From Tetragonia tetragonoides (lineage: Eukaryota > Streptophyta > Magnoliopsida > Caryophyllales > Aizoaceae), in assembly GCA_038025085.1 (NCBI GenBank), contig CM076139.1, positions 22,709,307 to 22,773,306 of the forward strand: a stretch of 64,000 nucleotides of DNA. The letters run 5' to 3'. Shown here in pieces: positions 12,139 through 23,514 of the stretch. Made by a program: the position numbers and the translations under genes. Each line of letters opens with the position of its first letter. Position 1 is the stretch's first letter. The notes beneath the pieces were generated by a model. That model saw nothing but the letters and a program-made list of their open reading frames with translations. It was not told the origin of the DNA and ran no database searches.

Positions 12139-13876
12139 TTACTTATTAATTTTCTTTTGGTTTATATTCTCTTTTATTTATATCTTATTTTAGGCAACCA
12201 AGTGAGTAATCTAAGTATGTTTTTGCAGGATAAATCTTCTAAGAGGCAAGTGAGACGTGCAACACAAAGGCACATGTTTCTATTACATATTGCTTGATCT
12301 TGCGAGTACTGTTTACCACTTTTCCTTATTCATTGTTATTCAATACATTAAGGACAATGCATGATTTAAGTTGGGGGAGTGATATACATCTTTGCAAATT
12401 AGTACTTTGGTGCCTTATATTTGCCTATTCTATATTGTTAATTTCACTTGTGTTCTAGTTTACAACAAAAAAAAAAAAACCAAAAAAAGAAAGAAGAGAA
12501 ATGATCCTACATTGATGATTTTTAGGAGGTCACATGTTTAGTTAATTGGTAGAATACTTGAAGAATGTGTTTTGAACAAAAAAAAAAATGAATTGTTTTC
12601 TAAATAATTTTTGTGAATCTTTGAGAAAGTCATAGCATGATTGTGCTTGCATTTTGATGGTTTGTGGTTAGATAGATTGTTTCCCTTAAGCATAGTTGAA
12701 ATATAAATTGGTAGACAAAGCTTGTGAGACTTTGAGCCATCAGACTGACACATTCATATCAGTCTATATATTTCTTTAATGTGTGTATTATCCCGTAAAG
12801 TGTATCTCTAGAACTTGCATATATTCTCTTTGAGGCTACATTAACAATTACATGCATTAAAGTGATTGATGCGTTCTTTTGAATTTAGCTAAATAGCCAG
12901 AGACCTACCCTATGATTTATTTTGTCCTTTGTTCACCCATGTTGAGCTTTATTGACCTTCGTTCTTTGTAAAACCCACATTACAAGCCTATGACCAAAAC
13001 ACACTGTCCCTACCTAGTTTAGAGCTAGTGGAGCATTGTGTTTCTTTATAATTATTGTGTGGTTTGAGAATAAGCATGGGGACATTTGAACATGAGTTGG
13101 TTTTGGTTGACATAGAACATGTGCTGCAAATTTTCTAAGAGATTTCTATTGTATAGAAAGAAAAAAAAAATCCTTAAAAAAAAGAAGAAAGAAATTCAAA
13201 GTTGGAAGTGGAAAAAAAAAAAGAAAATTAAGCTAGCTTTTAGGAGTATTGCAAATAACTTGGTTGTAGTGTCCGAAAGATGAGTATAATGTTGCATTTG
13301 TGTTACTTTCTCAAGGTACTTATAAGATTTAAGAGGATGTTTGCGTGTTCCACTAGCTTTAAACTCTTGAACTACATTCCTAAATATTTTCTTCCTTAAC
13401 CTTAAATATTATTACAACCCAAAAAGTCCTCATGATTTTTATATGCATGTTGTCCTTTAGTAGTGGAGAATTGAGATGATGTGCAAGCTTATGGTAAATC
13501 ACTCTCATTGGGAAAAATTTGAGTGATATTTATAACCTTTCTAAACACATGAGTGTGAGTGTTCCACTTAACTAAAGTGAGTGTCTACTGATTTTGTCTC
13601 ATTATGTTTGAGGGAGGGCAAGTGGTAAGATTGTGTTGTTCGAGATGCTTGTACATGATATGCTATGAGGTTCGATTAGATTTGCTCTAATGATGATTTT
13701 CAACATTGATTTTGATTGTGTTTTACTTGGTTGAATGACATTCTTCGAGGATTTTGCTAATTGATTGAGCTATGAGAGCCTCTACCTGAGGGGGTGATCT
13801 CTTATTACATGCTCTCCATTTGTGTTTCATGTTTTATTTTGATTGGGGACAAGCAATTGTCTAAGCATGGGGGAGT
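12139..13876 (+). other. Element D 3' non-coding region
   Basis: No convincing ORF in 1.7 kb. It contains A-rich runs (about 12468-12500, 13160-13225), a purine motif TTGGGGGAGTG near 12371 resembling an internal polypurine tract, and the terminal purine tract just before 13877. Pol would normally occupy this position. Confidence 0.7.
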
Positions 13877-15249
13877 TGATGAGTGAGGATTATACGTTAT
13901 ATTTTGTCACAATTCACTCTTGTTATTATGTTTTATTTAGATAATTTTATATGTTTTTAGATGCATTTAGTTTATCAGTTCGCTTTTACTTCTTTTGGTT
14001 GTTTTTGTGTGTAGGTAGTAGATTTTGGAGAAGATTAGATGTAGATTTGGAAGAATACTCGATGTGTGACAATTTGGCACGGAGATATGAGCTTAAAGAT
14101 GTTCAAAACATGCTTCCAGAGAAAGACACGAGCTACTCATGTCTTTTCAAATGACCACAAATTGACACTTGAGGAGAAAATAAATTAAGGAGTCAAAAAT
14201 ATGCTAACAGCTATAGACACGGCTAGGTCATATCTTTTGACACGGCTAGGTCATGTCTTTTGACACGGCCGTGTCTTTCATCAGCACGCGCGCGGACGGG
14301 TTCTGCAATTTGGGCTTTGTTTTATTTTTATTTCTTTTTCTTTCCATAACTTTTTAAGGAGACTTTTAGGGTTTTTCCTAGGACCGACCTCTTGCCTCTC
14401 CTCTTTGAGAACTACTTTGAATTGGAGAAAAAGAAGAGAAGATCAAGAACATCATCCAAGCATTAGATTTTTCTTGAACTTTAATTGTTTTGATGAATTC
14501 TCTTGAATCTTTATTGTTAGTTTTATTAATTACTATGAGCTAAACTTCTTATAACTAGGGCTAACGTGTAGCCATCCTTTTTGATGTAGTATTCTTAATA
14601 TTTTAATTTCAAGATTTGATTTTTATTGCATGTGAGTCTATGTTGTTGATCTTAATGCAATTGAAGGTTTGATCACCCTTTGATTTAATTTATTGTGTAT
14701 GTATGAGACTGAGAAGTGATTATATGCACTAGTTCATAATAGCATAAATTGAGAATTGAATGAAATACTGAGAAGTACAAACGTGATTCTTGCAATTATC
14801 TTGTTATAGGTTTTTATTGTTCTCAATGCTTCTTGAATTGTTTAAATCTATCTAGAGATAGCATAGGTTAATAATTTAAGTTAGATTCAATATAGCTTGA
14901 GAAATTATATTGAATAGTTAAGAAAAGTCTTGCCTCATGTTATAATTTCAACCTTGTGATTTATTTATTAGGGATCTACAGGGAATTGGATTAGTGAACC
15001 CAAAACCCTAGTGTTTTCCTCATATTTATTGATTTGATTACTTACCCAATTGTTTAGTTTAGTTCATCTAGCTAGTTATTTTTGTTTAGTTCTTAATCCA
15101 ACACCTTGAATTCGATTTTCTAGATAAAGTTAGGGTTTTCATTATTTTAATACTTATTCATTCTAGTCCTCCTGGGAACGATACTTGACTTACTTTCTTT
15201 ATTACTTGTGTGACTGGTACACTTGTCATAGTTTAGTTTTCACGCATCA
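13877..15249 (+). repeat. Element D 3' LTR
   Basis: 1,373 bp, same ends as the 5' copy. It has an extra roughly 24-bp unit of the GACACGGCTAGGTCAT type near 14218-14265 that the 5' LTR lacks, but only one copy of the TTGACACTTGAGGAG unit. Confidence 0.93.
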
Positions 15250-15745
15250 ACAGCGGGGTCTAAGGTTTGGGGAAAGAGATGAACATACAGGTCTTGTTCA
15301 ATGCCTCTAAGGCACAATCCAGTGGTAAAAGCTCTAATATGATCCTGTGGATCATCAGTTCCTTTGAAGGTGGGAACTTCAGGCATAGAAAACTTAGTGG
15401 GCAATTTTCCCTTGATGTGGGGAGCATAGCCTTCGAAATTGATAATCATGTCATTGAAGACACGACTCTTGCCTAGAACAGACTCAAGCCTATTCAGCTT
15501 AGCTTGAAGCTCTTGGACCTCTTTAGTGGAGGGTTCAGTCTTATCATCACTCGTTTTGGGCTCATCTTCGTCCCTAGTAGGGGGATCCAACTTAGCGACA
15601 TGGGCTTCCATATCAGTAAATCTATCATTCATGGCGACCATTTGAGCCAAGAGATCATACATATTTTTTGGCTTGGGTTTTTTCTGCGTCTCCAGCCCAT
15701 GAACTGTGCTTGCGATTGCGGTTCGAACGACAACTTGCGGATCAA
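15250..15745 (-). pseudogene. Element B gag, N-terminal half
   Basis: On the minus strand the frame is open from about 15745 to 15250. Upstream of the first good methionine (MYDLLAQMVAMND) it reads through IASTVHGLETQKKPKPKN. A coiled-coil-like stretch (STKEVQELQAKLNRLESVLG) follows, then the gag domain (GKLPTKFSMPEVPTFKGTDD, DHIRAFTTGL, VHLFPQTLD). It stops at the D insertion and continues at 8063. An in-frame TAA near 15746 may mark an upstream stop or an older broken start. It closely resembles the gag at 23515-24243, so both come from related Tat-type elements. Confidence 0.85.
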
Positions 15746-15901
15746 TCTCTTATTGGATTTGTCTCTCTCCTACTTTCTAGGACCTTGATCTTTGTTCCTA
15801 CCAATTCTGGACACAAAAAGGCCTATTTAAGAAACTGGAAAGAAATGGAAGACTCCACGAAAAAGAAAGGTTTTTTTTTTTTTTGAAATCAAAGGTGGGA
15901 A

Positions 15902-18900
15902 AAGTTACTCACGAAGGTACTGGGCAAGAGTTTGTATGTTCCTTTGTGTATGTGTTCAATGATGATGTGAAAAGAATTGCTTTGTGGGATGATCTCTGTA
16001 AGATTAGCCAGACTATTTGTTATCCTTAGCTGGTGTGTGGAGACTTTAATAATGTGCTACACTTGAAAGACATAATAGGTTCTCTTGTGTCTGCAAATGA
16101 AATTACTCACTTTAGGGATTGTTTATCTTTTTGTGATCTCTCAAGTGTGAAATCTGTTGGTTCTTATTTTACTTGGAACAATAAGCAACCTGGAAGTAGG
16201 ATTGATTGGGTTTTCAGTAAAATTGATTGGGTTTTTGCTAATGATACTTGGTTTGAGAAATTCCCTGGGACAATTGCGAATTTTTTGCCTGAGGGATATT
16301 TTGATCACTGCCTTGCTATTATCTCTTTCTATGATGTTGGCATTCAAGGTCAGAAACCTTTCAAGTATTTTAATATGTGGTCTCAGTAGCCCAATTTTAC
16401 TGATAAGGTTAGGAAAGGTTTGGATATTGCTGTAACTAGAGTTCCCTATGTACAAACTGGTTGCTAAGATTAAGAATATGAAGCCCATTTTCAAGGAATG
16501 AATGCTGAGAGGAGTGGTGATATTTGTAAAGACGCTACTTTGGCACAACAAGAACTTTTGCAGAGTCAAATAGTCTTGCAATTGGATCCGTCTAATATGT
16601 CTCTTAGACAGGCTGAGCTGGATGATTTGAAGAATTTTAAGGCTCTGGATAATGCTAGGGAGAGGTTTCTTAAGCAAAAGTGCAAAGCACATTGGTTAAA
16701 ATATGGTGATGCTAACACTGCTTTTTTCCATACAAGCATAAGACTGAGAAGGCAACAAAATAGCATATATTCTATTCAAGATGATAATGGGCAACTGATT
16801 TCTAATCCAACTGATGTTGTTCAGGCCTTCCTTGACTTCTACAAGGGGATGCTTGGTATTGCTAAAGGTAATTTGCTCCCTGTTGATACTGCTCTGGCTC
16901 AGAAGGGTTCTGCCCTTAATGAACATCATCAAGACCTGCTTTGCATGCCTTTTACAGCTGAAGATGTTAAAAATGCTATGTTCCATTCCAGGAGATAAAT
17001 CTCCTAGTCCTGATGATTTTAGTTCCCAATTCTTTCGAGATTCTTGGGATATTGTTTCTTCTGATGTTATTATAGTTGTCCTTGATTTCTTTAAACATGG
17101 TAAGTTGCTGAAGCAAATTAACACCACAACAATAACTCTTGTCCCTAAAAAAACCTCAATCTTCTTCTGTGAGGGATTTTAGACCTATTGCTTGTTGCTC
17201 TATTATTTACAAATGCATTTCAAAGATGATTTGTATGAGACTCAAGCTTGTCCTTCCAGATATTATTGATGAAGTCCAAGGTGCATTGTAGCTAATAGGT
17301 ATATTGTGCAAAATGTTCTCACTGCTCAAGACTTGGTGAATCACTACACAAGGAAAGCTACTTCACCAAGATGCATGATGAAAGTGGACCTTCAAAAGGT
17401 CTATGACACTGTTGAATGGTCATTTCTCCAGGATATGCTTGTTGCCCTGAAGTTCCCTGCTCAATTTATCAAGTGGGTGATGGTATGTGTGTGCTCTCCC
17501 TTCTACTCTCTTATGATTAATGGGTCTCTACATGGTTTTTTTTCCTGGAAAAATAGGGTTAAGACAATGAGATCCTATGTCTCCTCTATTGTTTGTGATT
17601 TGTATGGAGTACCTCTCTAGAACCTTGAAATAGGTGGGAACTAGCAAATATTTTAAGTTCCATCCTAAATGTAAATCTTTGGGTATGAATCATATGTGTT
17701 TTGCTGATGACTTGCTAATGTTCTGCCATGGTGATTACAAGTCCATAGTTACTCTGTTAGGGGATTTGAAACCTTTTCTACTACTTCTGGGTTGGTTGCT
17801 AATAATGGAAAATCTGTCATTTATTGTTGTAATATGGATGCTACTGAGGTTACTAGTGCTATTGCTGCTTCTGGCTTCCAAGTAGGCAAGTTGCCTTTTA
17901 AGTACCTGGGTGTTCCTGTTTTTGCTAAGAAATTGTCTTCTACTGACCGTGATAAATTAGTTGAAAAAATTGTGGCTAGGATTAGATGATGGGGCTCTAA
18001 GCATCTGTCTTACGCTGGAAGAGTACTTTGGTGAACTCTGTGCGTCTTACTTTGGACACTTAATGGGCGTCCATATTCATTATCCCTAGGGTTGCAATGC
18101 AAAAAGTTATGGCAGTGTGCAGGAACTATTTGTGGGATGGCAAGACTGCCTACACAAGATCCCCTCCTATTTCTTGGGATTTTATTTGCAAGCCAAAATC
18201 AGCTAGTGGGTTGGGAATTAAAGATTGTATTTTGTGGAATGCAGCAGCTATTGGTAAGTTTTTATGGTGGCTTGCCTCTCTACAAGATTCTCTATGGCTT
18301 AGGTGGATTCACCATGTCTTTCTCAAAGGCAATGGCTGGTGGGATTATAAATTGTCTTTATCAGCTAGTTGGACTTGGAAGAAAATTTGTGAGTGCAGAG
18401 ATCAGTTCAGATTGGCCTATGTGAATGGTAAGTGGACTGGTAACTCTAAAAATGTTTACTCGGTTAGGAGTGGTTATAAATGGCTTTCTCATGATGATCC
18501 GAAGGTTCCATGGGCTACTTGGGTCTGGAATAGGTTAAATCAACCTAAACATTCTTTTATTTCTTGGATGGCTGCCTTGGATAGATTGCAAACTAGAGAG
18601 AGGCTCTGTAAAATTCAAGTTTGTGTTGTTGATGTTTACCCTCTTTGTGGGGTTGCATCAAAGACATGCTCCCACTTGTTCTTCAATTGTGCCTTTAGTA
18701 AAAAATATTAGGAGCTGATTAAAGCCTGGTTGCAGGTTAGAACCTCACATAACTCTGTATGGAGAATATGCAGAGGGGCTACCATGAAAAACAAGTTTAT
18801 TCGGAATGTTATTACAACTGGCATTACTGGTTTGTTTTACCAGATTTAGAGATGCATGAATGAAGCAGTATGGGAGAGCAAAGTGCAGAAGCCTGAGTGT

Positions 18901-19174
18901 GTAGTGCAGCAGATCAAGACTGATCCTAAAATCAGAATTATCAGAATTAGAAGTATCATGTCTAGGAAAACATCTTAGGCTAATCGAAACTGTTTTGATA
19001 AGTTGTAAAAATCATTGTTTTCTTTTTCGTTACAACCTCACATGATTTTAGATTGGCCCTTCATAGACAGTAACATCTTGTTGTGGGCGAATAATCTGGG
19101 AGAGTATGCCCTTCAATTTATTGTATGAGTTGGTCTTTCAATGAAATGGTTACTAATTACTTACCAAAAAAACA
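15902..19174 (+). mobile_element. 5'-truncated L1-type LINE with target-site duplication
   Basis: The insert starts inside the endonuclease domain, contains RT and a zinc-binding C terminus, and ends in an A-rich tail (about 19165-19174). It is flanked by an 11-bp duplication AAAGGTGGGAA at 15891-15901 and 19175-19185. The flanking DNA is element B leader. Strong 5' truncation plus an A tail and a duplication is the usual result of target-primed reverse transcription. Confidence 0.88.
15903..18980 (+). pseudogene. LINE ORF2 remnant: endonuclease end, reverse transcriptase, zf-RVT
   Basis: In order: the end of the APE-type endonuclease (VCGDFNNVLHLKD, SYFTWNNKQPGSRIDW, about 16030-16390); an inter-domain helical region (16500-16760); RT (about 16990-17990) with PDDFSSQFFRDSW, MMKVDLQKVYDTVEW and FADDLLMFCHGD as the catalytic block; then the C-terminal region with the zf-RVT domain (about 18430-18715; VYSVRSGYKWL, PLCGVASKTCSHLFFNC). 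Frame changes near 17000, 17150, 17600 and 18000 and stops such as 18710 make it non-functional. LINE identity is secure; the exact clade is inferred. Confidence 0.9.
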
Positions 19175-19185
19175 AAAGGTGGGAA

Positions 19186-20084
19186 TAGGAATCTAGAATT
19201 AATAGGAAATTATACTCTTGACTTGCTATGCTTTGTAGAAAAGGAAAAAATACTCTTAACTTGATTTAAGGAAATAATAAAGACGCTACTCTTGACTTAT
19301 ATATGGAAAATATATACCGGAGTCAAGAAAAGGAAAATATACTGTTACCTTGCTTTAAGGAAAGAAATAAGACTCTTTTTTTTGTGAAAGATTATTGACG
19401 GGAATATATTACTCGCACGCAATCTAACTCGTATGGAAAGAAAAGTTTTTCTGATATGGTTACTAACATTGTCGGAATTATTCATGGACTTTATTTCCTA
19501 AAAAGAAAATACCCAAGACTCTATTTGTAAAACTTGACAAAACGCACAAGCACACAAAGAGAAACTTGCCTAAAACTAGACTCAAAATCCTAAAGGGGAA
19601 GCTACTCCTAATATTCTATGGAAACAAATCACATAGCAAGGAAGCAATCAATCACAATATGGCAAGTAAATCAATTAGCACCTCAATATGGACCATAGGT
19701 CTAAATGCAATGGTTGACACAATCTATGATTTAGATATGGTAACCCACGACCAGATGTGTTTCGTCATCTATGGGATGCATAGTAAAACTAGACGTACCG
19801 TTTCACATATCTCGAATGAAAACATGTAAATGTCATGGCGTGGAACACGACTATGTGCAAGGCAATTCGGACCTAGTGGGTCACTAACCAAGTCATAGAC
19901 AATGCTCCAAAGGGTAGATCCTATAATGGTGTGTTGATGTCTTTCGACATCTTGCGAAGATAACGTATGCAAGTGGATGACATGAATGCAAAGTGATAAA
20001 TAATAAACACATGCGGTAATTGAACCAAATAGCTAAAATAAACAATTGACATGGATAAGTTTTCAAATTACACCCTCTTACAAT
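19186..20084 (-). other. Element B untranslated leader (distal part)
   Basis: AT-rich sequence between the LINE and the primer-binding site. No ORF above about 90 codons and no recognisable domain, so the element has no extra ORF upstream of gag of the kind seen in Ogre elements. Confidence 0.6.
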
Positions 20085-20103
20085 ATCCCCAGTGAAGTCG
20101 CCA
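20085..20103 (-). other. Element B primer-binding site (tRNA-Arg)
   Basis: The minus strand reads TGGCGACTTCACTGGGGAT directly inside the LTR. It matches the 3' end of plant tRNA-Arg (recalled as TGGCGACTCCACTGGGGAT in complement) with one difference. tRNA-Arg priming is characteristic of the Tat/Ogre branch and fits the protein motifs of this element. Confidence 0.75.
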
Positions 20104-20104
20104 C

Positions 20105-21594
20105 TGTAAGAACCCTCGCTCTTTCCGGCGCCAATTTTGAGCTTTTAATGCTTTTTGTTTGGGATTAATGACTCTTAAATAATACGTCATATGCAATATA
20201 ATTCAATCGTGATGGAAATAATAAGCAAGCAATGAAGTCACCACCAATTTTTAGGTAAACAATTGGAAACCACCAAAAAATGTACCCAACTCCTAGTGGG
20301 AATTGACTCATACCCAAAGGGGGCCAAAAATTGAGTACGGGGGTGTGGGTACGGAAAAGATAAAACGAATCCTATCTAAATCGCCCAATTAACGACCTCT
20401 ACTAAGCTTATTCATGTCAAATATTTATTTAAACTATATGGTTGCACATAAATCCGGTCGTCCAAAGTCCTAAATTAACTAGGAGGGTTAAAGACAACCA
20501 ATTTATCTACCGTTATCACTTTGCACAATTTATATCAAATTTGCATGCAATTATTCTATTAAGCACAAACCAAGAGATAAGAGCAATAAATAAATACGCT
20601 CCAACCTACCATACTTGCTAAACGCGCCAAGTATTGCATATGCACATCAACAAATTTGTTAGCAATTTCAATGGAAACACAATGCAAAAATACTAATTAT
20701 ATGCTAAGATAAATCTAAAGGGTCACTATATGCTAAATTAATATAAAAGATGCAAACTTTAATTAAACTAACATGCATGCATAATTAATAAATATCAAAA
20801 CATGCATAATAAATTCAACCATAATCAAAAAGCTAAGTAAAACATGATTAAAATAATAAAAGTGAATTGAAATAAATAATTAAGGCCCTCGGGATGGTTA
20901 ACCTGTACGTTCTATTCGAACGGGACTAGTAGAATTGGACTTTGCTCTTTGATCTTGGGTGTTAGGTTGAATGCAACGGCTTGCTTGAGTCTTCACAGAG
21001 TTCTCTATGATTTAGGGTGTTTGTGCCCTCAAAATTGCTCTCAAAATTATAAACTGACTAACCTCTCCCAAAAGAGGGCAAAGAGGAGTATTTATAGAGT
21101 TAGGGAACAAAATTAGGGGCCTAGGGCTGAAACCCCGGTGCCAAACTCGGCCCAGCCAAAAAAGAGAGCCCAACGACTACACGAAAGCCAACTGGGGCCA
21201 GCGGGTAGCGAATCCGTCTCTCCTGCTACGTGTGTGCCGCTGGGTCCTTAGCGTAAGCCGCTTGACCTGAAGGCGTGCGCGCGACTAGGGTTTTTTTTAC
21301 CTTTTGTACTCAGTAAATTACGAAATTGCCCTTGGGCGGACCAAGGAGGTCAGGATCAAGTGGTTTTGACCTAAATCTTTAAGACATGATATCTTTTGAT
21401 CTAGGAACCTGATTGAGGCAAGGCCAAACGCGTTGGAATCCTTATAACAAGGGCTATCCAAAGACTGCGATTTCAAGAAAATTGGTCTAGACTTCCGAGC
21501 AATGTCCTTTTCTACTTACGTCCAAATTAATCCAATACCATCATCATCGGTCTTTTACGGTGCCAGGGGATGAAAACCGATTAGGGTGTCTACA
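20105..21594 (-). repeat. Element B 5' LTR, about 1,490 bp
   Basis: On the minus strand it starts TGTAGACACCC at 21594 and ends GGGTTCTTACA at 20105, one base from the primer-binding site. It holds a GC-rich patch (about 21120-21295) and an AT-rich half. A possible TATA box (minus strand CTCTATAAATA near 21090) would place the transcript start to its left. The right boundary rests on the TG...CA logic only, because the partner LTR is outside the window. Confidence 0.7.
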
Positions 21595-21598
21595 ACCT

Positions 21599-21752
21599 CT
21601 TAGCGCTGAATGAATGTATTCGCGGGTACATTCAACCCAAAAAATCGTAGGTTGCACACCGCTTAGCGCTAACTGAATGTATTCGAGGGTACATTCAACC
21701 CAAAAATTAGGAGGTAGCACACCGCTTAGCGCTAGCTCAATGTATTCGCAGC
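21599..21752. repeat. 63-bp tandem repeat, about 2.5 copies
   Basis: TAGCGCT recurs at 21601, 21664 and 21727, each followed by a TGAATGTATTCG-type stretch, GGTACATTCAACCC and TAGCACACCG-type ends. Copies differ at several bases. It starts a few bases outside the element B LTR. Confidence 0.85.
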
Positions 21753-23514
21753 ATGTAAAATATTGAGAAATCATGTATACATGCATGCCTTTGGTTGAAG
21801 AAGGTCCCAAGGGTTTGTTTGTTTGCCGAAAAGATCTATATCTCTCAGTCGCAAAGACTTTGACTTTGCCCAGAGGCGACTCTAGTACTTATGCAAATGC
21901 AATGTATGCTGACACTTTTGACTCATGGCTCCATGCGACTTTACCTAGTATGCACGACTCTCCTACATGGTCTGAAGAGGGTCTTCATGATGGAAAAGAT
22001 TGATGAGAAGGAATTTTGTTCCTGTGCTTATCTTGACAAAGTTTGAGACTTGTAGACAAGACTGGGTGTAGCCAAGGGAGAATCAGTCCCCAGTTTGGTG
22101 TGTACGATTTGATTATCATGACATGCTAGAGGAGCCGTGGAGTTGATGCAGTGATAGTGACGTGAATGCCTGAACTTGTTGGATGGGGACGAGATGGAGA
22201 AATTTGAACGTTGTGGACAAGGAACTGACTCGTTCTTAAAAAGCCCCCAGTGGGGAAGTCTGTGTGCAAGCCTACGAGAAAGGCGATAAGTATGACTCTA
22301 GACGACTGACCAAAGAGAATACTTATATAAAAAAAAAAAATGTTCTAAATCCTCAGAAATTTTAAGTTGCCCCAAGATGTTGAATTTGTTACATTTTGTT
22401 TTTGTTTTTTTGTTGCCCTAACTTTTGCCTAGGTCGCCTTTTTGGGTTTTCAACCTACCGAGCTCATTTTTTTTAAGCCTTAGGTGAAGATGGTGGAGTA
22501 GGAGAACTCCTTATGATCATGTGACAAAGTGGTTGTCGTGGTCGGGCCTCTTCGAGGTTTCCTACGTATCCATTGTGTGGAATCAGGCCAACGTAGTTCA
22601 GGACTACACAATTGAAAGATCGTGCCTCTTGAAGGGCTTTTGGGTTGTAATGCCAGGCTGGGTAAAGGTGTCAAAGAAAAGGATAAAGGCTCAAAGAAAC
22701 CCAATGTAAATTCCTTCCCCAAAGTATTCTAAATGGTAAAGAAGCTTGTGATGTTGGTAAGGTGGCTTAGAGACCAATGTTTAGATAAGGCCACCGTTTG
22801 GTTGTGTTTGAAGTCTTTGCTTTTTTTTTGGATCTTTGATCTCTCTTGAATTTTTCTCTATTTTTTTTTTGTTCTTGAGCTTTCGAGTTCACTCTTTTCT
22901 TTTTTCTTTTTTTCTCTCGGTGGTTCTTTTGTAGCTCGGTCCACCATGCCTAGAAGGTTGCTTCTATTCCCATGTCGCACACACCCATTTCCCGGGTAAG
23001 GATGATATGGTTATGAAATGAAAGGCCATGTGTTTAAGGCTCAAAGGGCTGCTAGTGGTAATGATGTATAGGGCAGAATGGTTTTTGATGTGAGTTGCCA
23101 AATGAATGCCTCGTTTCCTTAGCACGGACGGTTCAACTATATGTTCTCTATGAGTATGATCATCAGGGAGTTTCTGTTTGATGTTTTCCACAATGAAGGC
23201 TTATTTTTTTTGAAATTTTTTGCTTTTAATTTTTTTTTTGTTATTCCGTCATAGGACTTAAGTTCGTCATAGGATTGAACATAGAACAATGAAGTGAATC
23301 AAAATGTAATCTTTATTGAATCGAAAAAAAGCATTACAGGAGAAGTAAGCTAGACTCTATGGACGAATTGAAAAGATAAAATAGATATCATAAGACTTGA
23401 CTGGACTCGATTAAACTTGCACACTAGGAGACTTCGATTCTCTTCAAGTTCTCGAGCACGGGCTGTTTGGCAAAGACACGGAGGATAGCCCCCTGTAGAT
23501 ACTCACATTGCAAC
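21753..23514. other. Non-coding DNA with Tat-type retrotransposon character
   Basis: No convincing gene. The stretch 22530-22610 (CCTACGTATCC ... GAATCAGGCC ... CGTAGTTC) resembles a motif I recall from untranslated parts of minus-strand Tat-type elements. Short T-rich runs lie at 22820-22920 and 23200-23240. Small ORFs here have no domain and lie on both strands. Confidence 0.4.

Larger units (their letters stand above)
8064..15249 (+). mobile_element. Element D: complete non-autonomous Athila-type LTR retrotransposon
   Basis: A complete 7,186-bp element: 5' LTR 8064-9421, primer site 9428-9445, gag-protease ORF 9751-12138, a 1.7-kb non-coding tail, a purine tract (tgggggagt) and 3' LTR 13877-15249. 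LTR ends are TGATG...CATCA. Flanks give ACAAC on the left (8059-8063) and ACAGC on the right (15250-15254), a 5-bp target-site duplication with one difference. No RT, RNase H or integrase is present, so mobilisation would need enzymes from another element. It sits inside the gag of element B in opposite orientation. Confidence 0.93.
5006..21594 (-). mobile_element. Element B: Ty3/gypsy Tat-type LTR retrotransposon, 5' part, carrying nested insertions
   Basis: Read on the minus strand, B runs: 5' LTR (20105-21594), tRNA-Arg primer-binding site (20085-20103), leader (20084-19175 and 15901 to about 15746), gag (15745-15250 and 8063 to about 7370), protease (about 6670-6366), and the first part of RT (ending at 5006). 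Element D interrupts gag, a LINE interrupts the leader, and element A truncates RT. RT residues around 5006-5160 and the LLLGWPWLHGL protease stretch resemble the Tat/Ogre branch. The rest of pol and the 3' LTR lie beyond the left edge or are lost. Confidence 0.85.

Noticed and set aside
8138..14154. Near-identical 67-codon ORFs at 8138-8341 and 13951-14154
   Set aside because: They lie at the same place in the two LTRs of element D, so their similarity reflects LTR identity and not a gene family.
21599..21752. CRISPR-like array
   Set aside because: Direct tandem copies without spacers in a plant genome.
21544..21810. Minus-strand ORF with repeated peptide units
   Set aside because: The repetition is the 63-bp DNA repeat, whose unit length happens to be a multiple of three. 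No start context or domain.
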